From NCBI RefSeq assembly GCF_011947285.1, contig NZ_JAAOZT010000009.1:434001-498000 (forward strand): DNA of 64,000 bases. Reading direction: 5' to 3'. The translations under genes and the position numbers were made by a program. The stretch comes from Glaciimonas immobilis (GTDB lineage: Bacteria; Pseudomonadota; Gammaproteobacteria; Burkholderiales; Burkholderiaceae_D). Below, piece after piece: positions 12,049-21,416 of the stretch. Every line of letters begins with the position of its first letter. Position 1 is the stretch's first letter. The notes beneath the pieces are model-generated. The model did no database searches. It saw only the letters and a list, made by a program, of their open reading frames with translations, and was not told the DNA's origin.

Positions 12049-12557
12049 ACCGCCCTCACTATATTTTATTGCCCGCGAACCCGCTGTTTATCGCAATGAC
12101 CTTTTTGATAGCTTTTTTTATCAATTTACTGCCGTGGGGGCAATGGGACGGCGTCCCCGACTTTGTGGCGCTGGTGCTGGTTTTCTGGAGCATTCATCAG
12201 CCGCGCAAGATCGGGATCGTGATCGGGTTCTGTATGGGACTCGTGATCGACGTTCATGATGCGACGTTGTTGGGCCAAACCGCTCTAGCGTATACGCTGC
12301 TTTCTTATTTTGCGATCATGATGCACCGCCGCGTATTGTGGTTCTCCCCGCTCGGCCAGGCGCTCCACATTTTGCCCTTGCTGTTATTAACGCAGGCAGT
12401 ACAGTTGGTATTGCGTTTGCTCATCAGCGGCAAATTTCCCGGTTGGTTCTACTTTGCCGAAAGTCTGGTGAGTATGCTTTTATGGCCGCTGCTGAGCTGG
12501 ATGTTATTGGCGCCTCAACGACGCGCCATTAATCGTGATGATAATCGTCCGATTTAA
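12045..12557 (+). CDS. mreD: Rod shape-determining protein MreD
   Basis: A 170-residue integral membrane protein with about five hydrophobic segments, the expected size and character of MreD, the membrane partner of MreC in the elongasome. The segment DFVALVLVFWSIHQPRKIG carries the usual loop pattern of the family. It is translationally coupled to mreC by an ATGA overlap and followed by mrdA. Confidence 0.93.
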   Translation: MNRPHYILLPANPLFIAMTFLIAFFINLLPWGQWDGVPDFVALVLVFWSIHQPRKIGIVIGFCMGLVIDVHDATLLGQTALAYTLLSYFAIMMHRRVLWFSPLGQALHILPLLLLTQAVQLVLRLLISGKFPGWFYFAESLVSMLLWPLLSWMLLAPQRRAINRDDNRPI

Positions 12558-12713
12558 CTTATCTGGGCCGTTTTATGCGCTGCCTTGTGCAGCGCTTTAT
12601 GCGTCGCTTTCTGCCGCATTTATGGCTACAGGCAAGGCATCGACTTCTGGGCCAGTACATTTGAGCCAGTACTTCTGCACCAGCAACTGACGGTATACAT
12701 CGATAATATATCC

Positions 12714-14693
12714 ATGACGGAATTTAAAAATACCGAACGCGAACTACATAATTTCCGCATGAGGATCACCGCGGCAGTGGTGTTTGTCCTGTTTTGCTTT
12801 TCACTTTTGATCGCCCGCTTTGTCTGGCTGCAAATAGTCCGGCATGATGTCTATGCGGCGCAAGCGGAAGAAAACCGCATTTCGTTAGTGCCGGTGGTCC
12901 CAAATCGGGGGTTGATTCTGGACCGTAATGGCGTCGTTCTGGCGCGTAATTATTCTGCTTATACGCTAGAGATCACGCGCTCCAAGATTAATGGCAAACT
13001 CGAAGACGTGATTGACGATCTGTCGAAATTAGTCACGATAGAACCCAAGGATCGACGCCGCTTCAAAAAATTGATGGACGACTCCAAAAGCTTTGCCAGC
13101 TTGCCGATTCGTACACGCCTCACTGATGAAGAGGTCGCCAAGTTTACGGTGCAGCGTTATCGTTTTCCCGGCGTTGACGTACAGGCGCGTTTATTCCGCG
13201 AATATCCGCTCGGTGACGTAGCCGCGCACGTGATCGGGTACATTGGTCGGATCAGTCAGAAGGACGCCGCAGCCATCGACGATGGCGACGATGCCGCCAA
13301 CTATAAGGGTACCGATTACATAGGCAAGGAAGGTCTCGAAAAAAGCTACGAGAGCCAGCTGCATGGAACCACCGGTTACGAAGAAATTGAAATTTCGGCA
13401 AGCGGACGTGCTGTGCGGACTTTGTCGCGCACCTCCGCGATTCCCGGCAATAATCTGATTTTGTCGATTGATATCGAGCTGCAAAAGATAGTTCAGAAAG
13501 CATTCGGCGATCATCGTGGCGCGCTGGTGGCGATTGATCCAGCGACAGGTGACATTCTGGCGTATGTATCGCAACCGAGCTATGACTTGAATCTCTTTGT
13601 TGACGGTATTGATCAGCAGAGCTGGAATGAGTTGCTTGAATCGCCGGATCATCCGCTGATCAACCGACCAATGAACGGTGCCTATCCGCCTGGTTCAACT
13701 TACAAACCGTTTATGGCACTGGCAGGGCTGGAACTGGGTAAGCGCACACCACAGCAAACCATCAGAGATCAGGGATTTTTCATGCTCGGCGGCCATCGCT
13801 TCCGCGACGATAAGGTAGGCGGTCATGGCATAGTTGATATGTTCAAGGCGATAGTTGAATCCTGCGATACGTATTTCTATATGCTAGCCAATGATTTGGG
13901 CGTTGATCCGATCCATGACTTCATGAAGCCGTTCGGTTTCGGTCAGCTCACCGGTATCGATCTTGAACATGAACGCACCGGCTTACTGCCGTCGACCGCC
14001 TGGAAACGTTCTGCCTTTAAAACCGCGGCACGGCAAAAGTGGCAGGGCGGCGATACAATTTCGTTAGGAATCGGTCAGGGGTTTAATGCCTTTACGCCGC
14101 TGCAAATTGCGCATGCAACCGCCACGCTCGTGAACAATGGGATCGTTATGAAACCCCATCTGGTAAAAATCATTGAAGATGGCGTTACGCATAAGCATAC
14201 TGTGACGGTACCAAAAGAAAGTTTCAGGATTCCATTAAAGCAGGAAAATATCGATTTTGTTAAACGTGCCATGGTGGCCGTGACGCATGAAGGTACGGCA
14301 GCGCGAGTGTTTGCCGGCGCTGGTTACGAGTCGGGTGGCAAAACCGGTACCGCGCAGGTATTCACGATTAAACAAAACGAAAAATACAATCAGCACGCGG
14401 TCGGCGAGCGTTTTCGCGACCACGCGTTATATACGGCGTTTGCGCCCGTTGATAAACCGCGTATCGCGATTGCGGTCATTGTCGAAAACGGTGGATTCGG
14501 TGCCGCCGCCGCAGCGCCGATTGCGCGTAAGGCGCTAGATTACTATTTGCTCGGTAAGCGGCCTGGTGATACCGATAAGCCGAGCGTCGTCTTGCCCGGA
14601 GCGGATGAGCAAGATGCCGAGGATGTTAAACCCGACCCGAGCGAAGATCGCACTTATAAGCCGGGCGCAGAAACGGCAGGTAATCGCGAGTAA
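12714..14693 (+). CDS. mrdA: Penicillin-binding protein 2, elongation transpeptidase
   Basis: PBP2 is the D,D-transpeptidase that cross-links lateral-wall peptidoglycan with its partner glycosyltransferase RodA. From the ATG at 12714 the product has 659 residues: a short cytoplasmic start, one transmembrane helix (about 20-40), the pedestal dimerisation domain (PNRGLILDRNG, ARLFREYPLGDVAAHVIGYIG), then the transpeptidase domain with catalytic serine motif PPGSTYKPF, SCD motif (VESCDTYFY) and KTGTAQ motif. A 43-codon upstream extension of the frame lacks family similarity. The last 60 residues are an acidic/Pro-rich tail. Confidence 0.96.
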   Translation: MTEFKNTERELHNFRMRITAAVVFVLFCFSLLIARFVWLQIVRHDVYAAQAEENRISLVPVVPNRGLILDRNGVVLARNYSAYTLEITRSKINGKLEDVIDDLSKLVTIEPKDRRRFKKLMDDSKSFASLPIRTRLTDEEVAKFTVQRYRFPGVDVQARLFREYPLGDVAAHVIGYIGRISQKDAAAIDDGDDAANYKGTDYIGKEGLEKSYESQLHGTTGYEEIEISASGRAVRTLSRTSAIPGNNLILSIDIELQKIVQKAFGDHRGALVAIDPATGDILAYVSQPSYDLNLFVDGIDQQSWNELLESPDHPLINRPMNGAYPPGSTYKPFMALAGLELGKRTPQQTIRDQGFFMLGGHRFRDDKVGGHGIVDMFKAIVESCDTYFYMLANDLGVDPIHDFMKPFGFGQLTGIDLEHERTGLLPSTAWKRSAFKTAARQKWQGGDTISLGIGQGFNAFTPLQIAHATATLVNNGIVMKPHLVKIIEDGVTHKHTVTVPKESFRIPLKQENIDFVKRAMVAVTHEGTAARVFAGAGYESGGKTGTAQVFTIKQNEKYNQHAVGERFRDHALYTAFAPVDKPRIAIAVIVENGGFGAAAAAPIARKALDYYLLGKRPGDTDKPSVVLPGADEQDAEDVKPDPSEDRTYKPGAETAGNRE

Positions 14694-14881
14694 CTGTGCT
14701 AGCGGAATAAGACGTGATTGCAGCGGGCTTGCAAAGCAGGCGAGCGTGACGATCTGGCAGGATACTTGCGCTGGCAATACGTGGCGCTTATTGCGTCTGC
14801 GGTCCAGAAAACCTGGTCAAATACTGTTTGTTGCGTGTTCGTCCGATAGTTAGAAATCCGTATTTTAAGTAGAACTAAATA

Positions 14882-15994
14882 ATGTATTTGTCCCCTAAAA
14901 ATTCGTGGTGGAGTCAGATCAGGTCGCATGTCGCGATCTTTGATGGCCCATTGTCGCTGATTATTTTTCTGATTTTATCGGTCGGCATTGTCACTTTGTA
15001 CTCGGCCGGGATCGACTTTCCCGGGCGGGTAGAAGACCAGTTGCGCAATATCATGGTGGCGTTTGTAGTCATGTGGGTCGCCGCCAGCATTCCGCCGCAA
15101 ACCTTAATGCGTTTTTGCGTCCCTATTTACACTGTTGGCGTGGCCCTGTTAATCGCGGTGGCGATGTTCGGTATGGTAAAAAAAGGCGCCCGTCGCTGGA
15201 TCAATTTTGGTGTCGTCATTCAACCTTCTGAAATAATGAAAATAGCCATGCCATTGATGCTGGCCTGGTATTTTCAAAAACGCGAAGGCATGATTTCGTG
15301 GCGCGATTACGTGGTTGCAGGGCTATTGCTGGTGGTGCCGGTAGGCCTGATTATTCGACAGCCGGATTTAGGTACCGGCACGTTGGTGCTGGCAGCTGGA
15401 TTTTATGTCATCTTTTTGGCTGGCTTGTCCTGGCGTGTGCTGGTCGGTCTGGTGATTGCGGTGGGAGCAAGCTTGCCGGTGGTGTGGACCGTGCTGCATG
15501 ATTACCAGCGTCAGCGTGTGATGATGCTGATTGATCCGACCTCCGATCCGCTGGGCAAAGGATTTCATATCATCCAGTCGACCATCGCGGTTGGTTCAGG
15601 TGGAATTTTTGGCAAAGGTTGGTTAAAAGGCACGCAGTCGCATCTGGAATTTATACCTGAACGCACCACCGATTTTATTTTTGCGGTCTTCTCGGAAGAG
15701 TTCGGATTGATGGGAAATAGCATTTTGTTATTCCTCTATGTGCTACTGATCGCACGCGGCCTGATGATCGCAGCTAATGCGCCGACCATGTTCACGCGTT
15801 TGCTGGCAGGATCGATCACGATGATTTTCTTCACTTATGCTTTCGTGAATATGGGAATGGTCAGTGGTATTCTTCCTGTAGTCGGGGTGCCGTTGCCATT
15901 TATGAGTTATGGTGGAACCGCATTGGTAACCCTGGGACTCGGCGCGGGAATTTTGATGAGCATCCAACGCCATCGCAAATTAATCCAGACCTAA
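14882..15994 (+). CDS. rodA: Peptidoglycan glycosyltransferase RodA (SEDS family)
   Basis: RodA polymerises lipid II into glycan strands during cell elongation. The 370-residue protein has about ten hydrophobic segments and SEDS hallmarks: KKGARRWINFG with the conserved Trp in the first extracellular loop, QPSEIMKI, RQPDLGTGTL, KGTQSHLEFIPERTTDFIFAV with the catalytic-loop residues, and GVPLPFMSYGGTAL near the end. It follows mrdA after a 188-base gap, the standard order. Confidence 0.96.
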   Translation: MYLSPKNSWWSQIRSHVAIFDGPLSLIIFLILSVGIVTLYSAGIDFPGRVEDQLRNIMVAFVVMWVAASIPPQTLMRFCVPIYTVGVALLIAVAMFGMVKKGARRWINFGVVIQPSEIMKIAMPLMLAWYFQKREGMISWRDYVVAGLLLVVPVGLIIRQPDLGTGTLVLAAGFYVIFLAGLSWRVLVGLVIAVGASLPVVWTVLHDYQRQRVMMLIDPTSDPLGKGFHIIQSTIAVGSGGIFGKGWLKGTQSHLEFIPERTTDFIFAVFSEEFGLMGNSILLFLYVLLIARGLMIAANAPTMFTRLLAGSITMIFFTYAFVNMGMVSGILPVVGVPLPFMSYGGTALVTLGLGAGILMSIQRHRKLIQT

Positions 15995-16158
15995 TCGTTT
16001 CAAATGTGCCTAAGGTGCACTAATTACACCAATCGGACTAGTCCCTGGTCCGTGAGGATCGTGAGCACCGCACAATGCAGTCTGCAGTTTCGCGCGCCGC
16101 CGCAGGTTCCAAAGGAGGTCCTGCCCTCCATCACCATCCGCTCGCCAAGGAAAATGTC

Positions 16159-17313
16159 ATGACAATTTGCAACGTCAATTCCCCTCATTGCAGCCGGTAC
16201 GTTGATCTTCGCAGCGGTCTGGTCCGTTTGGCAGGCGCGCTGGTGCCACTGCTGATTGTCGCTGGGTGTAGTACCGCGCCGACGCAAGGTGATCACCGCG
16301 CTGCCGCTGTAACGCGCACCAAACCAGCCACCTCCGCAAATAATACGCCCGCAATGCCCGCTGCCGGTTCAGGCCGCGGCGGTTATTATAAGGATGACGG
16401 CCCCGGTGACAATATCCCTGACGGCTTGGAGAACGTCGCCAACGCGATACCTACGGTTGAGCCTTACTCGCGCACCGGAAACAAGCCTTACGTTGTATTT
16501 GGAAAAACCTACACGCCGTTAATCGACAATAAACCATTTATGCAGCGCGGGATTGGCAGCTGGTACGGTAAGAAATTTCACAAGCAACGTACCTCCTCCG
16601 GCGAACCGTACGATATGTACAAGATGACCGCGGCGCATCCGACCCTGCCGATTCCATCCTACGCACGCGTAACCAATCTAAAATCCGGCAAGCAAGTTAT
16701 TGTCCGCATCAATGATCGCGGTCCTTTTCACTCCAGCCGAATTATTGATTTGTCCTACACCGCCGCATTGAAGTTGGGATATTTGGGCAAGGGGAGCGGT
16801 GAGTTGGAGGTTGAGCGCCTGCTGCCGGCCGACATTGTCGCAATGAACCAGCCGGGCAATACCGTTGCGGATCGAACCGGTAGTTCCACTCCCGCCGCGA
16901 TGAGCGTGGACAGTCCGACGATCGAAAGTACTCTGCTGGCGTTGGACTCGCCTCAATCGGCTTCACCAGTTTCACAATCTTTACCAACGACATCAACGTC
17001 AACGAGCCAGGATGTAAAACGCGCGGACGATACGATCAAGCCGGATGTTAATAGCCTGCCTGCCGCAACGACGCCTGCGGCATCGGGATTTTACCTACAA
17101 CTCGGGGCATTTTCTCAGCAGTTGAATGCGGGACTGGCGCGAAAAAAGCTATTGGATCAGTTTCCCGGGGTAGTCACAGCGGTGCAAGACGTTGAGATCG
17201 GTGGCGTTTATCGCCTGTACGCAGGGCCATTTGCTAACCGTTCAGATGCAGAAAATGCGGCATCGCTAGTACGATCACGTGGCATAGTGAATCCTATTAT
17301 AGTCATGCGTTAA
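16159..17313 (+). CDS. rlpA: Endolytic transglycosylase-type lipoprotein RlpA with SPOR domain
   Basis: RlpA is an outer-membrane lipoprotein that cleaves denuded glycan strands or binds them at the septum. The ATG at 16159, with an aagga ribosome binding site about 8 bases upstream, gives 384 residues with a lipoprotein signal ending LLIVAGC (lipidated Cys about 37). The double-psi beta-barrel domain runs from GIGSWYGKKFHK (about 147) to LEVERL and contains RINDRGPFHSSRIIDLS with the catalytic-type Asp. A Ser/Thr-rich linker leads to a C-terminal SPOR domain (about 310-384, GFYLQLGAFSQQ, YRLYAGPFANRSDAE) that targets septal peptidoglycan. It closes the cell-shape cluster. Confidence 0.94.
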   Translation: MTICNVNSPHCSRYVDLRSGLVRLAGALVPLLIVAGCSTAPTQGDHRAAAVTRTKPATSANNTPAMPAAGSGRGGYYKDDGPGDNIPDGLENVANAIPTVEPYSRTGNKPYVVFGKTYTPLIDNKPFMQRGIGSWYGKKFHKQRTSSGEPYDMYKMTAAHPTLPIPSYARVTNLKSGKQVIVRINDRGPFHSSRIIDLSYTAALKLGYLGKGSGELEVERLLPADIVAMNQPGNTVADRTGSSTPAAMSVDSPTIESTLLALDSPQSASPVSQSLPTTSTSTSQDVKRADDTIKPDVNSLPAATTPAASGFYLQLGAFSQQLNAGLARKKLLDQFPGVVTAVQDVEIGGVYRLYAGPFANRSDAENAASLVRSRGIVNPIIVMR

Positions 17314-17793
17314 AAGTTATTGGTTACTCGATTGCCCGAGGCGGCATTTTATCTGTCGATCGCGCGCCCCTATCTCGTCGTCGCACCACGTCGCACTACG
17401 TCGCATCAGAGCGGGTGGGCACATACTGCCGACCAGCCTTTACGGAGTGGCCACCATTTCCGTTTTCGACCGTCTAACCGACGCGCTCACACCTCGGAAG
17501 AAAATTAGCCAGAAATAAATGCTGTCCACGCCTTCTATATGACGCCCCATTAGGCTCCGATTCAGCCAATCGTGAAGACGATCGGCACCTACTATTTAAT
17601 GGGTAATTTGGCCACCACCACCTTCTACCCCCCCGTCCGGTACTCCAATCCTGCCAACTTGTCCGTCCACGTCATTAAACCGTCACAAAACCTTCACACG
17701 CCCGACATATTTGGTAGTGATACTTCTATCATTCATGCTGCGCGTCTTCTTGTTGGGCACTCCGACTTTGTTCTACACAGATTGGTTATAAAA
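17314..17793 (+). promoter_or_regulatory. Intergenic region upstream of phnC
   Basis: A 480-base gap between rlpA and phnC. It contains a short run of tandem cgtcgca-like units (about 17376-17406) and no convincing gene; the phnC reading frame stays open back to 17572 but the extra N-terminal part does not resemble PhnC. The promoter of the phosphonate uptake genes should lie here, and any Pho box would be expected here, but I could not identify one reliably. Confidence 0.35.
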
Positions 17794-18642
17794 ATGATGC
17801 TTGAAATCAAAGGCCTCTCTAAAACATTCCGGGGAGGCTTTAAAGCGCTGAACCACGTTAGCTTGTCCTTCAAATCAGGCGAGATGGTCGCCCTGATAGG
17901 TGCGTCTGGCTCCGGTAAGTCGACCCTGTTACGTCACCTGTCAGGATTGATGTCGGCCGACATAGACGGCGGCGAGATACATCTTGATGGCCAGCCAGTG
18001 CAACAAAACGGCGTGATCAACCGCAACATACGTGCCGTCCGCGCCAACATCGGATTTGTCTTCCAGCAATTTAATTTGGTGGGCCGATTGCCGGTCTTGA
18101 CCAATGTACTGACCGGCGGGTTGTCGCGCATTCCATTGTGGCGCAGTTGCTTCAAATTATTCACCGCAGAAGAAAAAGCCGCCGGACTGGCCGCTTTAGC
18201 CCGCGTGGGTATCTCCGCGCATGCCTACAAACGTGCGTCGGCGTTGTCCGGCGGTCAGCAACAACGCGCCGCCATCGCCCGCACCATCGTGCAAAAGGCG
18301 CGCATCGTACTAGCCGACGAGCCGATTGCATCACTTGATCCCGAGTCGGCGCGGCGCGTAATGCAAACGCTGGCCGACATCAATCGTGAAGATGGCACCA
18401 CCGTCATCGTATCGTTACATCAGGTCGATGTCGCGCTGCGTTTTTGTGCCCGTACCGTGGCGCTAAGTAATGGCCGTGTAGTTTACGACGGTCCATCCAG
18501 TGCCTTGACCGAGCAGATGCTGCGTGACCTGTACGGCACGGAAGCTGACGATATTATTAGCGGTTCAAACACACTGACCCGTCCAAAGAGCGATGTGCCG
18601 ACCATTTTCGATGCGACGCGAGCGTTGGCCGCCGTAGCCTGA
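17794..18642 (+). CDS. phnC: Phosphonate ABC transporter ATP-binding protein PhnC
   Basis: PhnC energises uptake of phosphonates with PhnD and PhnE. Walker A (GASGSGKST), the PhnC-typical [12 protein letters not shown] segment, the signature [13 protein letters not shown], Walker B ([17 protein letters not shown]) and the switch His ([10 protein letters not shown]) are all present. Two adjacent ATGs at 17794 and 17797 are possible; they give about 282 residues, the family length, whereas the open frame starts 74 codons earlier. First gene of the phnCDE uptake operon. Confidence 0.95.
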   Translation: MMLEIKGLSKTFRGGFKALNHVSLSFKSGEMVALIGASGSGKSTLLRHLSGLMSADIDGGEIHLDGQPVQQNGVINRNIRAVRANIGFVFQQFNLVGRLPVLTNVLTGGLSRIPLWRSCFKLFTAEEKAAGLAALARVGISAHAYKRASALSGGQQQRAAIARTIVQKARIVLADEPIASLDPESARRVMQTLADINREDGTTVIVSLHQVDVALRFCARTVALSNGRVVYDGPSSALTEQMLRDLYGTEADDIISGSNTLTRPKSDVPTIFDATRALAAVA

Positions 18643-18793
18643 ATCGATCATGCTGATATCGTATTGACGCCCGGGTCATTTGGTTCACGCTAATGTGGGC
18701 GCATCCACATACAAGAACGCTATACAAATAAAAGCATCATCCCCAAGTTATTGTTCCCATTTTTTGGTCCAACTTTCCATCGAGATACTTACT

Positions 18794-19771
18794 ATGCTTA
18801 AAAAACTTATGACTACCGCAGCCCTGGCTTTTGCTGTGTTAGCAGCTGGTGCCGTGCACGCGCAAGAGGCCGAAAAGTCGCTTAATTTCGGCATTATCTC
18901 CACTGAGTCGTCGAAGAATCTTAAGCAGGACTGGCAGCCAGTTCTGGACGAAATGAGCAAAAAACTAGGCATGAAAGTGAATGCCTTCTTTGCTTCCGAT
19001 TACGCAGGCATAATCGAAGGCATGCGCTTTGGCAAAGTCCAGATGGCCTGGTTTGGCAATAAATCCGCCATGGAGGCTGTGGATCGTGCCGGTGGCGAAG
19101 TCTTTGCGCACGTCGTTAATCCGGATGGTTCAGAAGGTTATTACAGCATGGTCGGTGTACCAAAAGACAGCCCGATCAAAAGCATTGACGACATCGTAAA
19201 GAATGCGAAAGTCCTCAACTTTGGCATCGGCGATCCTAACTCAACTTCTGGATTTTTGGTGCCTGGCTATTACATTTTTGCTAAAAATAATCTCGACTCA
19301 AAGACCGCCTTCAAAACGATTCGTAGCGCTAATCACGAATCAAATATTTTGGCAATCGCCAATAAACAAGTCGATGCTGCGGTTTTTGCCTCCGATACGA
19401 TGGACCGCATTACTGCGCGCTTGCCGGATATGGCGAGTAAAGTGCGCGTAGTCTGGAAGTCGCCATTGATCGCCGCCGATCCCTTGGTATGGCGCAAAGA
19501 TCTGCCGCAGGCAACCAAGAGCAAGATTAAGGACTTTTTCTTGAGTTATGGCAAGACCGGTCCGAACGCAGTGCAAGAAAAAGCGCAACTTGAAAAACTA
19601 CAGTTTAGCGGATTCAAAGATTCCACCGATGCGCAATTGAACCCAGTGCGTCAGCTTGAACTGTTCAAAGATAAAAATAAGATTGAAGCCGATACCACGC
19701 TGAACCTTGATGACAAGAAAGCTAAACTTGATGACATCAATCGCAAACTGACTGAACTGGCAAAAGCGTAA
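18794..19771 (+). CDS. phnD: Phosphonate-binding periplasmic protein PhnD
   Basis: PhnD is the high-affinity periplasmic phosphonate receptor. The ATG at 18794 gives 325 residues with a Sec signal peptide (to about residue 23, cleavage context VHAQE). The mature protein has the family features NFGIISTESS, the ligand-pocket segments SDYAGIIEGMRFGKVQMAWFGN and GDPNSTSGFLVPGYY (a Ser-Thr-Ser phosphonate-binding helix start), and DAAVFASDT. The frame extends upstream without similarity. It lies between phnC and phnE. Confidence 0.95.
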   Translation: MLKKLMTTAALAFAVLAAGAVHAQEAEKSLNFGIISTESSKNLKQDWQPVLDEMSKKLGMKVNAFFASDYAGIIEGMRFGKVQMAWFGNKSAMEAVDRAGGEVFAHVVNPDGSEGYYSMVGVPKDSPIKSIDDIVKNAKVLNFGIGDPNSTSGFLVPGYYIFAKNNLDSKTAFKTIRSANHESNILAIANKQVDAAVFASDTMDRITARLPDMASKVRVVWKSPLIAADPLVWRKDLPQATKSKIKDFFLSYGKTGPNAVQEKAQLEKLQFSGFKDSTDAQLNPVRQLELFKDKNKIEADTTLNLDDKKAKLDDINRKLTELAKA

Positions 19772-19774
19772 ACA

Positions 19775-20593
19775 ATGACCACGTTAGCGCCATCAAAAAT
19801 GCAAAAAGCCAGCGCCCAGCCAGCGCTGCCGACACCGCCTAAGCAACCCCTTGCACGTACGTTATTTTGGGGTGTGCTGGTGGTGATCTTGCTTGCTTCA
19901 TGGCGCGGGGCGGACATGCGGCCCATGGAGTTGCTGCGCGATGGCGGTAACATGGGCGTCTACGCCGCCAGCTTCTTTCCGCCAGATTTTCGTGACTGGC
20001 GCATCTACCTGGAAGAAATGCTGGTGACGTTGCAGATTGCAGTCTGGGGCACCGCTTTGGCAGTAGTGTGCGCAGTGCCGTGCGGCTTGCTGGCATCGTC
20101 GAATATCGCACCGCCATGGGTTAGTCAGCCGGTACGTCGCCTGATGGATGCTGCGCGTGCGATCAATGAAATGGTATTTGCAATGTTGTTTGTGGTGGCG
20201 GTCGGTCTGGGGCCATTTGCCGGTGTCCTGGCTTTATTTGTCGCCACTACAGGGACGTTATCCAAGCTGTTTTCCGAAGCTGTTGAAGCCATTGATCCGC
20301 AACCTGTTGAGGGTATTCGCGCCACCGGCGCGCATGCGCTGGAAGAAATTGTTTTTGGCGTGTTACCGCAGGTAATGCCGCTGTGGATTTCTTATGTGCT
20401 ATACCGTTTTGAAGCCAACGTGCGCTCCGCAACCGTCGTCGGCATGGTGGGAGCGGGCGGGATAGGCGTGATTCTGTGGGAAGTCATCCGCAGCTTTGAA
20501 TACGCGCAAACCTGTGCGGTATTGCTGATGATTGTTATCGCGGTAACCTTGATTGATCTTTGCTCTTCACGCCTGCGCAAACTGTTTATTTAG
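19775..20593 (+). CDS. phnE: Phosphonate ABC transporter permease PhnE
   Basis: PhnE is the inner-membrane permease of the phosphonate importer. The 272-residue protein has six hydrophobic segments and the binding-protein-dependent transport signature around [26 protein letters not shown], followed by [20 protein letters not shown]. It starts three bases after the phnD stop, so translation is probably coupled. A small inverted repeat (agccca/tgggct, 20607-20627) lies just after its stop, without a T tract, and might partly attenuate transcription into the next gene. Confidence 0.95.
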   Translation: MTTLAPSKMQKASAQPALPTPPKQPLARTLFWGVLVVILLASWRGADMRPMELLRDGGNMGVYAASFFPPDFRDWRIYLEEMLVTLQIAVWGTALAVVCAVPCGLLASSNIAPPWVSQPVRRLMDAARAINEMVFAMLFVVAVGLGPFAGVLALFVATTGTLSKLFSEAVEAIDPQPVEGIRATGAHALEEIVFGVLPQVMPLWISYVLYRFEANVRSATVVGMVGAGGIGVILWEVIRSFEYAQTCAVLLMIVIAVTLIDLCSSRLRKLFI

Positions 20594-20690
20594 TGCTGGA
20601 TTTGACAGCCCAAAAGTTTTCTGGGCTATGCCCAACCTTGGTAATAAACTGTTATTGTTAGGGGGAGCAAATCAAATTCCCCTATTCCTC

Positions 20691-21236
20691 ATGACACTTC
20701 CCAGCGCTGTTAATCCTGCTTCTCCTACCATTACGGTCCGACTTGCAACACTTGACGATACCGATACTTTGGTGGCGTTGCTGGCGCAGATGGACCACGA
20801 TATAAAGGCGGATTCCGAGGCATCCTCGGACCAGCAAGCGAACAGTGCTAAACCTCACGACAGTATGGGTGCACTGAAGCGTCTCGATAGCGACGGCGCG
20901 CGCCGGGTTATTGCGCAGATGGCGACTTATCCCAACTTTAACGTATTGTTGATTTGTGCCGATGGCGTTGCCGTCGGCACGTTCAGTCTATTGATATTTT
21001 GCAGTCTGGCGCACGGAGGCAGCCAACAGGCGGTGCTGGATGCGGTCGTGATCAGCCCGCATTGTAGGGGACAGGGCATCGGTAGCGTAATGCTGGGACA
21101 TGCATGCAAAATAGCTGCTGATGCCGGATGCTACAAAATAGCGCTATCCTCCAGTCTGCAACGCATGGACGCGCATCGATTTTATGACAGCTATGGATTT
21201 CAACAGCACGGGATTAGCTTTGCATTGCCGTTGTAG
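20691..21236 (+). CDS. GNAT-family N-acetyltransferase in the phosphonate cluster (PhnO-like?)
   Basis: A 181-residue GNAT acetyltransferase when started at the ATG at 20691, where ITVRLATLDDTDTLV resembles the family N-terminus; the open frame begins earlier inside phnE. The acetyl-CoA loop is VVISPHCRGQGIGSVML and the C-terminal motif is RMDAHRFYDSYGF. PhnO, the aminoalkylphosphonate N-acetyltransferase of some phn operons, is a GNAT with a similar DAHRFY ending, so acetylation of aminophosphonates is a reasonable guess from location, but the protein is longer than PhnO because of an insert rich in Ser, Asp and Ala near residues 35-60. Confidence 0.75.
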   Translation: MTLPSAVNPASPTITVRLATLDDTDTLVALLAQMDHDIKADSEASSDQQANSAKPHDSMGALKRLDSDGARRVIAQMATYPNFNVLLICADGVAVGTFSLLIFCSLAHGGSQQAVLDAVVISPHCRGQGIGSVMLGHACKIAADAGCYKIALSSSLQRMDAHRFYDSYGFQQHGISFALPL

Positions 21237-21416
21237 GATTTCAAGTCATCATGTTAAAAATTATTTGCGCTGATGATATTGAAGATAAATTTGAGAGGCG
21301 CGTAAGACTATCTTTAAAGATTGATAATCAAAGATTGAAAATATCGGACAATGCGCTAGACAACTCTCCAGACAATCCGCATCATCTCTATTTCTGCCAA
21401 CCGGAAGGGTCCAATA

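Noticed and set aside
17572-17793. N-terminal extension of phnC
   Set aside because: The 74 extra codons are not similar to PhnC and lack a ribosome binding site; the ATG pair at 17794/17797 gives the normal length.
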